A stretch of DNA of 64,000 nt from Aquidulcibacter paucihalophilus (lineage in GTDB: Bacteria > Pseudomonadota > Alphaproteobacteria > Caulobacterales > Caulobacteraceae). The translations under genes and the position numbers were made by a program. The DNA is taken from contig CP127384.1 of assembly GCA_030285985.1 (NCBI GenBank), forward strand, positions 434,001 through 498,000, in the 5' to 3' direction. The notes beneath the pieces were generated by a model. It did not search any database. It was not told the DNA's origin and worked only from the letters and a program-made list of their open reading frames with translations. This document shows positions 13,026 through 20,766 of this stretch, one piece after another; positions within the stretch are counted from its first letter, which is position 1, and every line of letters starts with the position of its first letter.

Positions 13026-13208
13026 ATGATGAGACGCTTCCTCTCCCGCTTCCTGCGCGACGAAAGCGGCGCGACTGCCATCGAGTACGGCATGATCCTG
13101 GCCCTGATGTTCCTCGTCATCCTGGGCGCCATGCAGGCCTTTGGCACCACGGGCAGCGGCATCTTCAACACCGCCATGGACAAGATCCGCACCGCCATGG
13201 GCGGCTGA
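13026..13208 (+). CDS. Flp/Fap-type pilin
   Basis: Small type IVb pilin of 60 residues. The prepilin site is DESGATAIEYG: the peptidase would cut after Gly 15, leaving the mature N-terminus ATAIEYGMILALMFLVI, the standard Flp hydrophobic spine with Glu at position 5 (A16-T17-A18-I19-E20). A strong ribosome site (GGAAGGAGG) precedes the ATG. No cpa/tad assembly genes are in the window, so it would rely on machinery encoded elsewhere. It follows mutT by 20 bases and is convergent with the methyltransferase gene. Confidence 0.92.
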   Translation: MMRRFLSRFLRDESGATAIEYGMILALMFLVILGAMQAFGTTGSGIFNTAMDKIRTAMGG

Positions 13209-13211
13209 AAC

Positions 13212-14093
13212 CTACTCGCCGGTCTGCTCCCTGACCCCCAGCGCATCGGCCAGCCGCATCTTCGCGGAGCCGCGCGGCAGCGGCTTCTGCTGGCTTTCGT
13301 GCGGGGCCCAGCCGGCCAGGTGCACGATCTCGAAGGTCGCCGGGATGCGGCCGTCGGTGCCGGCGTACCGTTCCGCATAAAGCTGCGCCGCCCGGCCGAG
13401 GATACCGCGCGTCAGCGGCCGTACCGGCCCGGCCAGCACATTGGTCTCTCCCATGGCGCGCAGGTCGCGGAACAGGGCCAGCAGGTCGGGATAGCGCACC
13501 GTCACCCGGTCGACGTCGGCCACGGGCAGGGCGAACCCGGCCCGCTGCAGCAGGGCCGCGCCGTCGAAGCCGTCGGCAAAGGGCGAGACCCGCGCCTGGG
13601 CCCCGCCGCGCGCCTCCAGCTCGGCCTCGGTCAGGACCGCGCGCAACTCCTTCAGCGTCCCGGCCCCCAGCAGGGTGCCGAGGAACAGGCCGTCGGGTTT
13701 CAGCGCACGGCGGATCTGGCTCAGGGCGCCCGGCAGGTCATTGGCCCAGTGCAGGCTCATCAGGGAGACGATCAGGTCCTGCGACCCGTCGGCCAGATCG
13801 ATCGGCGCCACGCCGGGGCCCGCCCGGGCCGCCCGGTCGCCGACGGTCTTCACCGGCCCGACCCGGGCCGCCGCCGGGCTTTCGGCCAGCGCCCCGGCGA
13901 AAGCCCCCGGATGCGCCGACAGATCCGCCGCCTCGGGCCAGTCGCGGACGAGGGCCTCCAGACTGCCCACGGCGTTCTCCGCCGCCCGCGCATGCAGGAA
14001 GTCGGCGCGGGAAAGCGAGGGCTCGCTGCGTTCAAGCCTTGCCGTGCGGCGCTGAACGTCGAAAATGCGGGGGGGACCGGAGGAAGGGCTCAT
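13212..14093 (-). CDS. SAM-dependent methyltransferase-fold protein (NDUFAF5/BioC-like)
   Basis: The 293 residues open with PPRIFDVQRRTARLERS, the start seen in bacterial relatives of the complex I assembly factor NDUFAF5 and close to BioC. A class I methyltransferase core follows, with DLIVSLMSLHWANDLPGALSQI and LKPDGLFLGTLLG. The usual motif I glycine loop is not obvious, so it may not be a classic methyltransferase. The start codon at 14093 shares bases with the comF start on the other strand (CATG). The role is a family-based guess. Confidence 0.8.
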   Translation of the reverse strand: MSPSSGPPRIFDVQRRTARLERSEPSLSRADFLHARAAENAVGSLEALVRDWPEAADLSAHPGAFAGALAESPAAARVGPVKTVGDRAARAGPGVAPIDLADGSQDLIVSLMSLHWANDLPGALSQIRRALKPDGLFLGTLLGAGTLKELRAVLTEAELEARGGAQARVSPFADGFDGAALLQRAGFALPVADVDRVTVRYPDLLALFRDLRAMGETNVLAGPVRPLTRGILGRAAQLYAERYAGTDGRIPATFEIVHLAGWAPHESQQKPLPRGSAKMRLADALGVREQTGE

Positions 14094-14898
14094 GCGGCTT
14101 CAGGATGGGGTCTGGCGCGACCGATTGAAAGCGGCCGCCCCGCGCATCGTGTTCGGTGCCCGCGCCCTGGGTCGCGGCGTCGCCGATCTGCTGCTCCCGT
14201 CGCTGGCCCACGACAGGGCCGAGGCCGCCGCCTCGCCCGGCCTGACCGCCGGTGCCTGGAGCCGGGTGACCTTCCTCGAGGACCCGGTCTGCGACGGCTG
14301 CGGTGCCGGTTTCGAGATGGATGGCGGCCCGTTTGCGGCTGCGCGGTGCGCTGCCTGTCTGGCCCAGCCCTATGCCTTCGACCGGGCCCGGGCCGCCTGC
14401 GTCTATGACGAGGCGTCGCGCGGGCTGATCCTCAGGTTCAAACATGGCGACCATCAGCCCTTCGCCCCCCTGTTCGCCCGCTGGATCGCCCGCTCGGCCG
14501 CGCCCCTGCTGGACGGGACCGACGCCGTCGTTCCCGTGCCCCTGCATCGTTTCCGCCTGTTGTCGCGCCGCTTCAACCAGGCCGCAGAGATCGCCCGGCC
14601 GCTCGCCCGCGACACCGGTCTGGACTATCTGCCCGACGCCCTGATCCGCACGACCCACACGACCACCCAGGGCGGCAAGTCCGTGCGCGGCCGGCGCCTG
14701 AACGTCAGGAAGGCTTTCGCCGTCAGCGAGGCGGGCCGTCGACAGGTCAGGGGCCGCCGCATCCTTCTGGTCGATGACGTGTTGACCACGGGCGCCACGG
14801 CCGAGGCCTGCGCCCGCGCGCTGATCGAGGCCGGCGCCCGCGCCGTGGACCTGGCCGTCGTGGCCCGGGTACGCACGGCACGGCAATTGCCTGTATAG
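14092..14898 (+). CDS. comF: ComF-family phosphoribosyltransferase-like protein
   Basis: The 268 residues contain an N-terminal zinc-ribbon-like Cys set (CDGCGAGF and CAACLAQP) and a C-terminal phosphoribosyltransferase fold with PRPP loop ILLVDDVLTTGATAEACA. In competent bacteria ComF helps DNA uptake; in others its role is unknown. The ATG at 14092 has an ideal ribosome site (GGAGGAAGG, 14079-14087), preferred over an in-frame ATG at 14065. grxC follows after 25 bases. Confidence 0.9.
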   Translation: MRLQDGVWRDRLKAAAPRIVFGARALGRGVADLLLPSLAHDRAEAAASPGLTAGAWSRVTFLEDPVCDGCGAGFEMDGGPFAAARCAACLAQPYAFDRARAACVYDEASRGLILRFKHGDHQPFAPLFARWIARSAAPLLDGTDAVVPVPLHRFRLLSRRFNQAAEIARPLARDTGLDYLPDALIRTTHTTTQGGKSVRGRRLNVRKAFAVSEAGRRQVRGRRILLVDDVLTTGATAEACARALIEAGARAVDLAVVARVRTARQLPV

Positions 14899-14923
14899 GC
14901 GGATCAGGATTCAGGAGACCCCG

Positions 14924-15181
14924 TTGGCCGAGATCGTCATCTATACCAAGCCCGGCTGCGGCTACTGCCACGCCGCCCGCGACCTGCTCGACCGCAAGGG
15001 AGCCGATTATGAGGATATCGTCGCCTCCCACGATCCCGCGAAGAAGCAGGAGATGATCCAGCGCTCGGGCGGCCGCATGACCTTCCCGCAGATCTTCATC
15101 GGCGGAAAACACATTGGTGGCTCCGACGACCTGCATGCGCTTGACCGCAAAGGCGAGCTGGACGCATTGCTCGAGGCCTGA
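14924..15181 (+). CDS. grxC: Glutaredoxin 3
   Basis: Glutathione-dependent thiol reductant of 85 residues, the usual Grx3 size. The active site is PGCGYCHAA (Cys 12 and Cys 15). MTFPQIFIGGKHIGGSDDL holds the cis-Pro and the glutathione-binding GG. The start is a TTG at 14924 with a CAGGAGA ribosome site just upstream; no ATG is suitably placed. The stop overlaps the ATG of the nitrilase gene by one base, so comF-grxC-nitrilase-DUF1178 is probably one transcript. Confidence 0.94.
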   Translation: MAEIVIYTKPGCGYCHAARDLLDRKGADYEDIVASHDPAKKQEMIQRSGGRMTFPQIFIGGKHIGGSDDLHALDRKGELDALLEA

Positions 15182-16017
15182 TGGCAACGCTTCCGCTCGC
15201 CCTGCTCCAGACCCGCACGCCGGCCAGTCCGGCGGCGGCTCTTGCCCATGTCGCGCCGCTGATCCGCGAAGCGGCGGCGGGCGGGGCGAAATTGATCCTG
15301 ACGCCGGAAGCGACCAATTTCCTGATCAAGGACCCCGCCGCCCGCGCCGCGGCTCTCACGACCGAGGACCAGGACGCGGTCATCGCCGGCCTGCGCGACC
15401 TGGCCCGGGAGCTCGGTGTCTGGCTCCTGATCGGCTCGGCCATCGTGAAGTCGGGCCACGCGGGCGACGATCGCGCCGCCAACCGCTCCCTGCTGATCGA
15501 CGACACGGGCGCGGTGGTCGCGACCTATGACAAGCTGCACGTCTATGACGTCGACCTGCCGACGGGCGAGCGCTGGCGCGAAAGCGCCGCCATCCGTCCC
15601 GGCGACAAGGCGGTCGTGGCCGATACGCCCTGGGCCCGGCTCGGCCTGACCATCTGCTACGACATCCGCTTCCCCCATCTGTACCGCGCCCTGGCGAAGG
15701 CCGACGCCGGGATGATCGCGGTGCCCGCCGCCTTCACCGTCCCGACCGGCGACGCCCACTGGGAGACCCTGTTGCGCGCCCGGGCCATCGAGACGGGCTG
15801 CTGGATCCTCGCCCCCGCCCAGGCCGGCCTGCACGAGGACGGCCGCCGCACCTGGGGTCGATCCACGGTGGTGGGCCCATGGGGCGAGGTGGTCGCCAAA
15901 CTCGATCACGACGAGCCCGGCGTCCTGTTCGCGACCCTGGACTTTGACGCGGTCACGCGCGCCCGCAACGCCGTGCCGCAACTGACCCACGACCGCGATT
16001 TCGCGGGGCCGGCATGA
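15181..16017 (+). CDS. Carbon-nitrogen hydrolase (nitrilase superfamily, Nit1/omega-amidase-like)
   Basis: Cytoplasmic amidase-type enzyme of 278 residues with the full Glu-Lys-Cys triad: Glu 43 (TPEATN), Lys 118 (YDKLHVYDV) and Cys 159 (LTICYDIRFP). The HVYDVDLP segment is typical of the Nit branch, whose members hydrolyse deaminated glutathione. Its position directly behind grxC fits glutathione repair, but that function is inferred. It overlaps DUF1178 by ATGA. Confidence 0.9.
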   Translation: MATLPLALLQTRTPASPAAALAHVAPLIREAAAGGAKLILTPEATNFLIKDPAARAAALTTEDQDAVIAGLRDLARELGVWLLIGSAIVKSGHAGDDRAANRSLLIDDTGAVVATYDKLHVYDVDLPTGERWRESAAIRPGDKAVVADTPWARLGLTICYDIRFPHLYRALAKADAGMIAVPAAFTVPTGDAHWETLLRARAIETGCWILAPAQAGLHEDGRRTWGRSTVVGPWGEVVAKLDHDEPGVLFATLDFDAVTRARNAVPQLTHDRDFAGPA

Positions 16018-16448
16018 TCCGCTACGCCCTCCAGTGCGACGGCGGCCACGGCTTCGAGGCCTGGTTCGGCGACTCGGTCGCCTATGACGACCAGGCCGCG
16101 CGGGGTCTGGTTGAATGCCCCCATTGCGGCTCGCGCGGTGTCTCCAAACAGATCATGGCCCCGGCCGTGGCGGGGACCCGCAAGACGGCGGTCTCCAGCC
16201 CCGATCTGGCGAAGATGCAGACCATGATGACGCAGATGGCCCGCGAGGTGCGGTCCCACGTCGAGCAGAATTTCGACTATGTCGGCGACGCCTTCGCCCG
16301 CGAGGCCCGCGACATCCACGAAGGCCGCTCGGAGAAGCGCGAGATCTACGGCGAGGCCACGCCCGCCGAGGTGAAGAAGCTCAAGGACGACGGCGTCCCC
16401 TGCGCTGCCCTGCCGCCGCTCCCGCCCGATCCGGCCAAGGCCCACTGA
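16014..16448 (+). CDS. DUF1178 family protein
   Basis: Conserved alphaproteobacterial protein of 144 residues and unknown function. It starts MIRYALQCDGGHGFEAWFG, and a zinc-ribbon-like CPHCGSRGVSKQIMAP follows near residue 38. The C-terminal VEQNFDYVGDAFAREARDIHEG and YGEATPAEVKKLKDDGVP motifs are hallmarks of the family. It overlaps the nitrilase gene by 4 bases, a common pairing in this group. No enzyme function is assigned. Confidence 0.92.
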   Translation: MIRYALQCDGGHGFEAWFGDSVAYDDQAARGLVECPHCGSRGVSKQIMAPAVAGTRKTAVSSPDLAKMQTMMTQMAREVRSHVEQNFDYVGDAFAREARDIHEGRSEKREIYGEATPAEVKKLKDDGVPCAALPPLPPDPAKAH

Positions 16449-16451
16449 CCG

Positions 16452-17273
16452 GTGGGGGAGGGGGAGCGCTACCAGGAGTTCGAACCGCCCGCGGCGCTTC
16501 GGCCCTTCGTCCGCACGATCTGGACCTATGCCGCGCCCGCTCCCGAGCCGATTGTCCAGCGGATCGCCCCCGACGGCTGCCCCGAACTGATCCTCGACAT
16601 CGGCGCCCCCTATGAGGAACAGGGCGAGGACGGCGTCTTCCGGCTCCAGCCGCCGGCCCTGTTTGCTGGCCAGATGACCCGTCCGCTGGCCCTGCGTCCG
16701 GTCGGGCCGGTGGAACTGGTCGCGGTCCGGTTCGAGCCCGACGGGGCCCGCGACTGGCTGGGCCATCCCGCGGTGGAGGCGGTTGATCGCCGTCTCGACA
16801 TGACCGCCCGCCTCGCCGGCGTCAGCGCCCCGTCCGGCGATCCGGCGGCCCAGGTCGAGGTGATGGTCCGTGTTCTCGAGGACCACCGCCGCCGCCATGA
16901 CTGGACCCTCGACCCGGCTGTCCGCGCCGAGATCGAAGCCGCCGCCGCGGATCGTCCGGGTGCGGACCGATCGCCGGGCGAGCAGCGCGCCCTGCAGCGC
17001 CGCTTCCGCGACCGCGTCGGCGTCCCGCCGCGCATCCTGCGCTCCATCTTCCGCTTCCGCCGCGTCTTCGATCACGCCGCCGAACCCGGCCCCGAGGCCC
17101 TGGGCTGGCTCGAGGCGGGGCTGGAGGCCGGCTATTTCGATCAGCCCCAGCTGGCCCGCGACTTCCGCCGCTTCCTCGGCTGCACCGCCACCGAATGGGC
17201 CCGCGACCAGGCCGGTCTGGCGCGACGGCTGGCGTCGCAATCCTACAAGCCGGGACCGCTGTCGCCGCACTAG
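16452..17273 (+). CDS. AraC-family transcriptional regulator
   Basis: The 273 residues have an N-terminal sensing domain (EPPAALRPFVRTIWTY, DGCPELILDIG, FAGQMTRPLALRP) of the kind found in AraC proteins with a DUF6597-type domain. A C-terminal two-helix-turn-helix region follows (about 175-260: RALQRRFRDRVGVPPRILRSIF, YFDQPQLARDFRRFLG). The start is GTG at 16452, 3 bases after the DUF1178 stop. Targets and ligand are unknown. Confidence 0.87.
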   Translation: MGEGERYQEFEPPAALRPFVRTIWTYAAPAPEPIVQRIAPDGCPELILDIGAPYEEQGEDGVFRLQPPALFAGQMTRPLALRPVGPVELVAVRFEPDGARDWLGHPAVEAVDRRLDMTARLAGVSAPSGDPAAQVEVMVRVLEDHRRRHDWTLDPAVRAEIEAAAADRPGADRSPGEQRALQRRFRDRVGVPPRILRSIFRFRRVFDHAAEPGPEALGWLEAGLEAGYFDQPQLARDFRRFLGCTATEWARDQAGLARRLASQSYKPGPLSPH

Positions 17274-17308
17274 GGTGCCGCTAATGCCGAACCCAAGGGG
17301 AGTTTCCC

Positions 17309-17764
17309 ATGCTGACCGCCGCCCTCGCCGCCGCCCTGATCCAGACCGCCGCGCCGGCCACGCCTGACATGTCATGGATGGCCGGCTACTGGCTGGATTG
17401 CGCCAACGGCCGCGAGGTCTCCGAGACCTGGAGCGATCCGCGGCGTGGTCTCAGCGTCGGCCACGCCCTGACGGTCGAGAACGGCCGGGTCTCGTTCGAG
17501 GTCTCCCATCTCCGGCGCACGGCCCAGGGCTTCGCCTATGTCGCCCAGCCCGGCGGCGCCGCGCCCACGGTTTTCGTCCTCGCCGAAAGCGGCCCGAACC
17601 GCGCGGTCTTCGCCAATCCGGAAAACGACTTCCCGACCCGTATCGTCTATGAACGCGACGGCGACGCCCTCAAGGCCCGGATCGAGGGCGAGATCAACGG
17701 GCAGGCGCAGAGCATGGAATGGACCTTCACCTCGGCCCCGCTGAACACACGCTGTCCCGGCTGA
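17309..17764 (+). CDS. DUF6265 family secreted protein
   Basis: Short protein of 151 residues with a probable signal peptide (LTAALAAALIQTAAPA). The mature part begins with MSWMAGYWLDC, typical of DUF6265, and continues with beta-rich VSETWSDPRRGLSVGH and FANPENDFPTRIVYERDGD segments, suggesting a lipocalin-like barrel. The function is unknown. It overlaps the following GNAT gene if that gene starts at 17719. Confidence 0.8.
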   Translation: MLTAALAAALIQTAAPATPDMSWMAGYWLDCANGREVSETWSDPRRGLSVGHALTVENGRVSFEVSHLRRTAQGFAYVAQPGGAAPTVFVLAESGPNRAVFANPENDFPTRIVYERDGDALKARIEGEINGQAQSMEWTFTSAPLNTRCPG

Positions 17765-18258
17765 ACTGGCGGGCGATGAGGGCGGCTGATCTGGACGCCG
17801 TCGCCGCCATCGCCGCCGTCGGTTTTCCGGATCATTTCGAGGACCGCGACTGTTTCGGGAACCGGCTGGTGCTCAACCCTGCCGGTTGCTTCGTGCTGGC
17901 CGGGGAGGACGGCGCGCCGCACGGCTATCTGGTCGCCTATCCGTGGACGGCCGACGCCGCCCCCGCGCTCAACACCCTGATCCCGGCGATCCCGGACGAG
18001 GCGGCGGTGATGTACCTGCACGACCTCGCTATCGGCCCTGCGGCGCGCGGCGGCGGCTGGTCCCGCCCTATCGTCGAGCGGCTGGCAAAGGACGCGTGCG
18101 CTGCCGGCTGGCCGGCCCTGACGCTGGTGGCCGTCAACGACGCCGCGCCGTTCTGGGAACGGCACGGCTTCGTGGTCGCCGATCCGCCGGGCATGGCGGA
18201 CAAACTGGCCGGCTACGGCCCGGATGCCCGCTACATGGTCCGGCGTCTGAAGGCCTAG
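17719..18258 (+). CDS. GNAT-family N-acetyltransferase
   Basis: Acetyltransferase of up to 179 residues. The first GNAT strand reads LNWRAMRAADLDAVAAIA, so an upstream start (17719, overlapping the DUF6265 gene by 46 bases) fits better than the ATG at 17776, which would cut the strand. The core has MYLHDLAIGPAARGGGWSRPIVERLA with an acetyl-CoA loop, then VNDAAPFWERHGFVV. The end overlaps the convergent small lipoprotein gene by 4 bases. The acceptor is unknown. Confidence 0.78.
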   Translation: MDLHLGPAEHTLSRLNWRAMRAADLDAVAAIAAVGFPDHFEDRDCFGNRLVLNPAGCFVLAGEDGAPHGYLVAYPWTADAAPALNTLIPAIPDEAAVMYLHDLAIGPAARGGGWSRPIVERLAKDACAAGWPALTLVAVNDAAPFWERHGFVVADPPGMADKLAGYGPDARYMVRRLKA

Positions 18259-18476
18259 CTGCGGGTCCAGCCCTTGGCGGCCATGCACTGGCGGAAGGCA
18301 TCGCTGCGCGGGCCCTCGCCGGTCGAGGCGCGGCATTCGGCGCGCGCGCCGTCGAAGGGCTGGGCATTTTCGCCGTGCCAGCCGAAATCATCATCGTGGT
18401 CGGCGTCGATCACGGTGATGCAGGCCGAGGTCATGAGGGCGGCCGACAGGGCGGCGAGGATCAGCAGGCGTTTCAT
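18255..18476 (-). CDS. Small putative lipoprotein, unknown function
   Basis: The 73 residues begin with a lipoprotein signal (MKRLLILAALSAALMTSAC, lipobox MTSAC), giving a mature peptide of about 55 residues with an acidic patch (DADHDDDFGWHGEN) and two Cys residues (AECRAS, FRQCMAAKGW) that could form a disulfide. The AFRQCMAAKGW ending resembles short motifs in other small periplasmic proteins of the group. No family name is recognised. Confidence 0.7.
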   Translation of the reverse strand: MKRLLILAALSAALMTSACITVIDADHDDDFGWHGENAQPFDGARAECRASTGEGPRSDAFRQCMAAKGWTRS

Positions 18477-18559
18477 GGGGGGCTCCTGTGCGGGAGGTGG
18501 AGGGGAGCCCCGTCATCCCACCGTCAAGCTTTCCTGTCCCGTTACTTCGAGGTCAGGTC

Positions 18560-18581
18560 GATGAACCGCCGATGAACCGCC
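18560..18581. repeat. 11-bp tandem duplication after ubiG
   Basis: GATGAACCGCC occurs twice in direct tandem immediately beyond the ubiG stop codon. It is a minor slippage-type duplication with no evident function. Confidence 0.6.
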
Positions 18582-18582
18582 C

Positions 18583-19386
18583 TCAGTCGCGCGTCGCGAC
18601 CATCATGTAGTTGATGCCGACGTCGTCGCTCTCGCTCCACCGATCCGTGAACGGATCATAGACCAGGCCAAAGGGCCCGCTGACCGCCACCGGCTCCTCG
18701 CCCAGCATCCGGCGGATCTCCTCCGGCTTGAGGAACTGGCTCCAGTCGTGCGTCCCCGCCGGTACCCAGCGCAGCACATATTCCGCCGCGACCTTGCCGA
18801 GCGCCAGCGCCTTCAGCGTCCGGTTCAGGGTCGCCACGATCATCATCCCGCCCGGCTTCACCAGTCGCGAACAGGCGCGGATGAAGGCTTCCGGGTCGGC
18901 GACGTGCTCGATCACCTCCAGCGTCAGCACGACGTCGAACGGCCCGGCCCCCCCGGCCTCCAGCTGTTCGACCGTCGCGGCGCGATAGGCGATGTCCAGT
19001 CCCTGCTGTTCCGCATGGGCCCGCGCCGTGCCGATGTTCTCGGCCGAGGCGTCGACGGCGGTGACCTCAAACCCCATCCGCCGCATCGGTTCGGCGATCA
19101 GCCCGCCGCCACAGCCGACGTCCAGCAGGGTCAGGCCCTCGAAGGCTCCCCGCGTCCTGACATCCCGCCCGAACCGCTCCGACGCCCGGTCGCGGACAAA
19201 GGCCAGCCGGGCCGGATTGAATTTGTGCAGCGGCGCAAACGGTCCGTGGGCATCCCACCATTCCGCCGCCTGGGCCGAAAACCGGGCCACATCGGCGGGA
19301 TCGATCGAGGGGCCGGCGGCCCCGTCGTCGAATTCCGCGCCGCTTTGGGGTTTGCGCGTTGATACCGTGTCGTTAGAAGCGGCCAT
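18583..19386 (-). CDS. ubiG: Ubiquinone biosynthesis O-methyltransferase
   Basis: Performs both O-methylations in ubiquinone synthesis. The protein has 267 residues from MAASNDTVS at 19386; the frame is open upstream, but that part lies antisense to lys[21 protein letters not shown] is the UbiG signature. The SAM motif I is [33 protein letters not shown] and [14 protein letters not shown] follow. The C-terminal GVNYMMVA-type ending ([12 protein letters not shown]) is classic. It is divergent from lysC, a common neighbour order in this family. Confidence 0.96.
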   Translation of the reverse strand: MAASNDTVSTRKPQSGAEFDDGAAGPSIDPADVARFSAQAAEWWDAHGPFAPLHKFNPARLAFVRDRASERFGRDVRTRGAFEGLTLLDVGCGGGLIAEPMRRMGFEVTAVDASAENIGTARAHAEQQGLDIAYRAATVEQLEAGGAGPFDVVLTLEVIEHVADPEAFIRACSRLVKPGGMMIVATLNRTLKALALGKVAAEYVLRWVPAGTHDWSQFLKPEEIRRMLGEEPVAVSGPFGLVYDPFTDRWSESDDVGINYMMVATRD

Positions 19387-19441
19387 GGGCCGAGGGATGA
19401 ACCCGCGCGGCCCTCCACGCAAGATGGGGCGATCCGCCACG

Positions 19442-20716
19442 ATGACGCGGCCAGCTACGACGCGACTGGTGATGAAGTTCGGCGGCACCTCGATGGGCGA
19501 CCTCGAACGCATCCGCCGCGCCGCCCGTATCGTCGCGGCCGAGGCCGCCGCGGGCAAACAGGTCGCCGTCGTCGTCTCTGCCATGGCCGGCAAGACCAAT
19601 GAGCTGGTCGCCTGGACCGACGGCGCCGGCCGACCGGGTGCGGGCATCGCACCGTCGGACGACGAATACGATATCGTCGTCGCCTCGGGCGAACAGGTCA
19701 CCGCGGGCCTCCTGGCCCTGACCCTGCGCAACATGGGTCTGAACGCCCGCAGCTGGATGGGCTGGCAGATTCCGATCCTCACCGACGACGCCCACGGCCG
19801 CGCCCGTATCGAGGACGTGCCGGGCGAGGTCCTGGGGGCCGCCATGGACAAGGGCGAGATCGCCGTGGTCCCGGGCTTCCAGGGCGTCAGCCGCTCGGGC
19901 CGGATCACCACCCTGGGCCGGGGCGGCTCGGATACCTCGGCCGTCGCCGTGGCCGCCGCCCTCGACTGTCCCTGTGACATCTACACCGACGTCGACGGCG
20001 TCTACACGACCGACCCGCGCATCGAATCCAAGGCCCGCCGCCTCGAAAAGATTTCCTACGAAGAGATGCTGGAAATGGCCTCGCTCGGGGCCAAGGTGCT
20101 GCAGACCCGTTCGGTCGAACTGGCCATGGCCAAGCGCGTGCCGCTGCGGGTGCTGTCCAGCTTCATCGAACCCGACGAAAACGGCGTCCTGCCCGCCAAG
20201 TCCGGCACCCTGATCTGCGACGAGGAGGAAATCGTGGAAAAACGCATCGTATCCGGCGTGACCATGAGCCGTGACGAGGCCCGCATCACCCTGCTGGGCC
20301 TGTCCGATCGGGTCGAGGCCCCGGCCGACGTCTTCACCCGGCTGGCTGAGGCCAACGTCAATGTCGACATGATCGTGCAGAGCCAGGCCCGCAGCGGGGA
20401 CGCGGTCAACCTGACCTTCACCACCGGCCGCCGCGACGCCGCCCGCGCCGCCGAACTGATGCGCGCCGCCCAGGGCCAGCTCGGCTTCGAGGAGCTCCGC
20501 GTTGACGAGGACGTGGCCAAGGTCTCGGTCGTCGGCGTCGGCATGCGAAGCCACGCGGGCGTGGCCCAGACCATGTTCCGGGCCCTCGCGGACAAGGGCG
20601 TGAAGTTCCAGGCCATCTCGACATCCGAGATCAAGATCAGCGTATTGATCGACGCCGCCTATGCGGAACTGGCGGTTCGTGCGCTTCATGCGGCCTATGG
20701 ACTGGAACAAGTCTAG
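19442..20716 (+). CDS. lysC: Aspartate kinase
   Basis: First enzyme of the lysine/threonine/methionine pathway; phosphorylates aspartate. The protein has 424 residues starting [17 protein letters not shown]; an in-frame ATG at 19385 exists but adds only unconserved residues. The kinase core shows [25 protein letters not shown] and [13 protein letters not shown]. The C-terminal third has two ACT domains ([36 protein letters not shown]), implying feedback control by lysine and/or threonine. ptsP follows. Confidence 0.96.
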   Translation: MTRPATTRLVMKFGGTSMGDLERIRRAARIVAAEAAAGKQVAVVVSAMAGKTNELVAWTDGAGRPGAGIAPSDDEYDIVVASGEQVTAGLLALTLRNMGLNARSWMGWQIPILTDDAHGRARIEDVPGEVLGAAMDKGEIAVVPGFQGVSRSGRITTLGRGGSDTSAVAVAAALDCPCDIYTDVDGVYTTDPRIESKARRLEKISYEEMLEMASLGAKVLQTRSVELAMAKRVPLRVLSSFIEPDENGVLPAKSGTLICDEEEIVEKRIVSGVTMSRDEARITLLGLSDRVEAPADVFTRLAEANVNVDMIVQSQARSGDAVNLTFTTGRRDAARAAELMRAAQGQLGFEELRVDEDVAKVSVVGVGMRSHAGVAQTMFRALADKGVKFQAISTSEIKISVLIDAAYAELAVRALHAAYGLEQV

Positions 20717-20766
20717 GAATTGAGCCGGACGGTGCCCATCTGCGGCATCGTTCATTGGGAGGGGCC

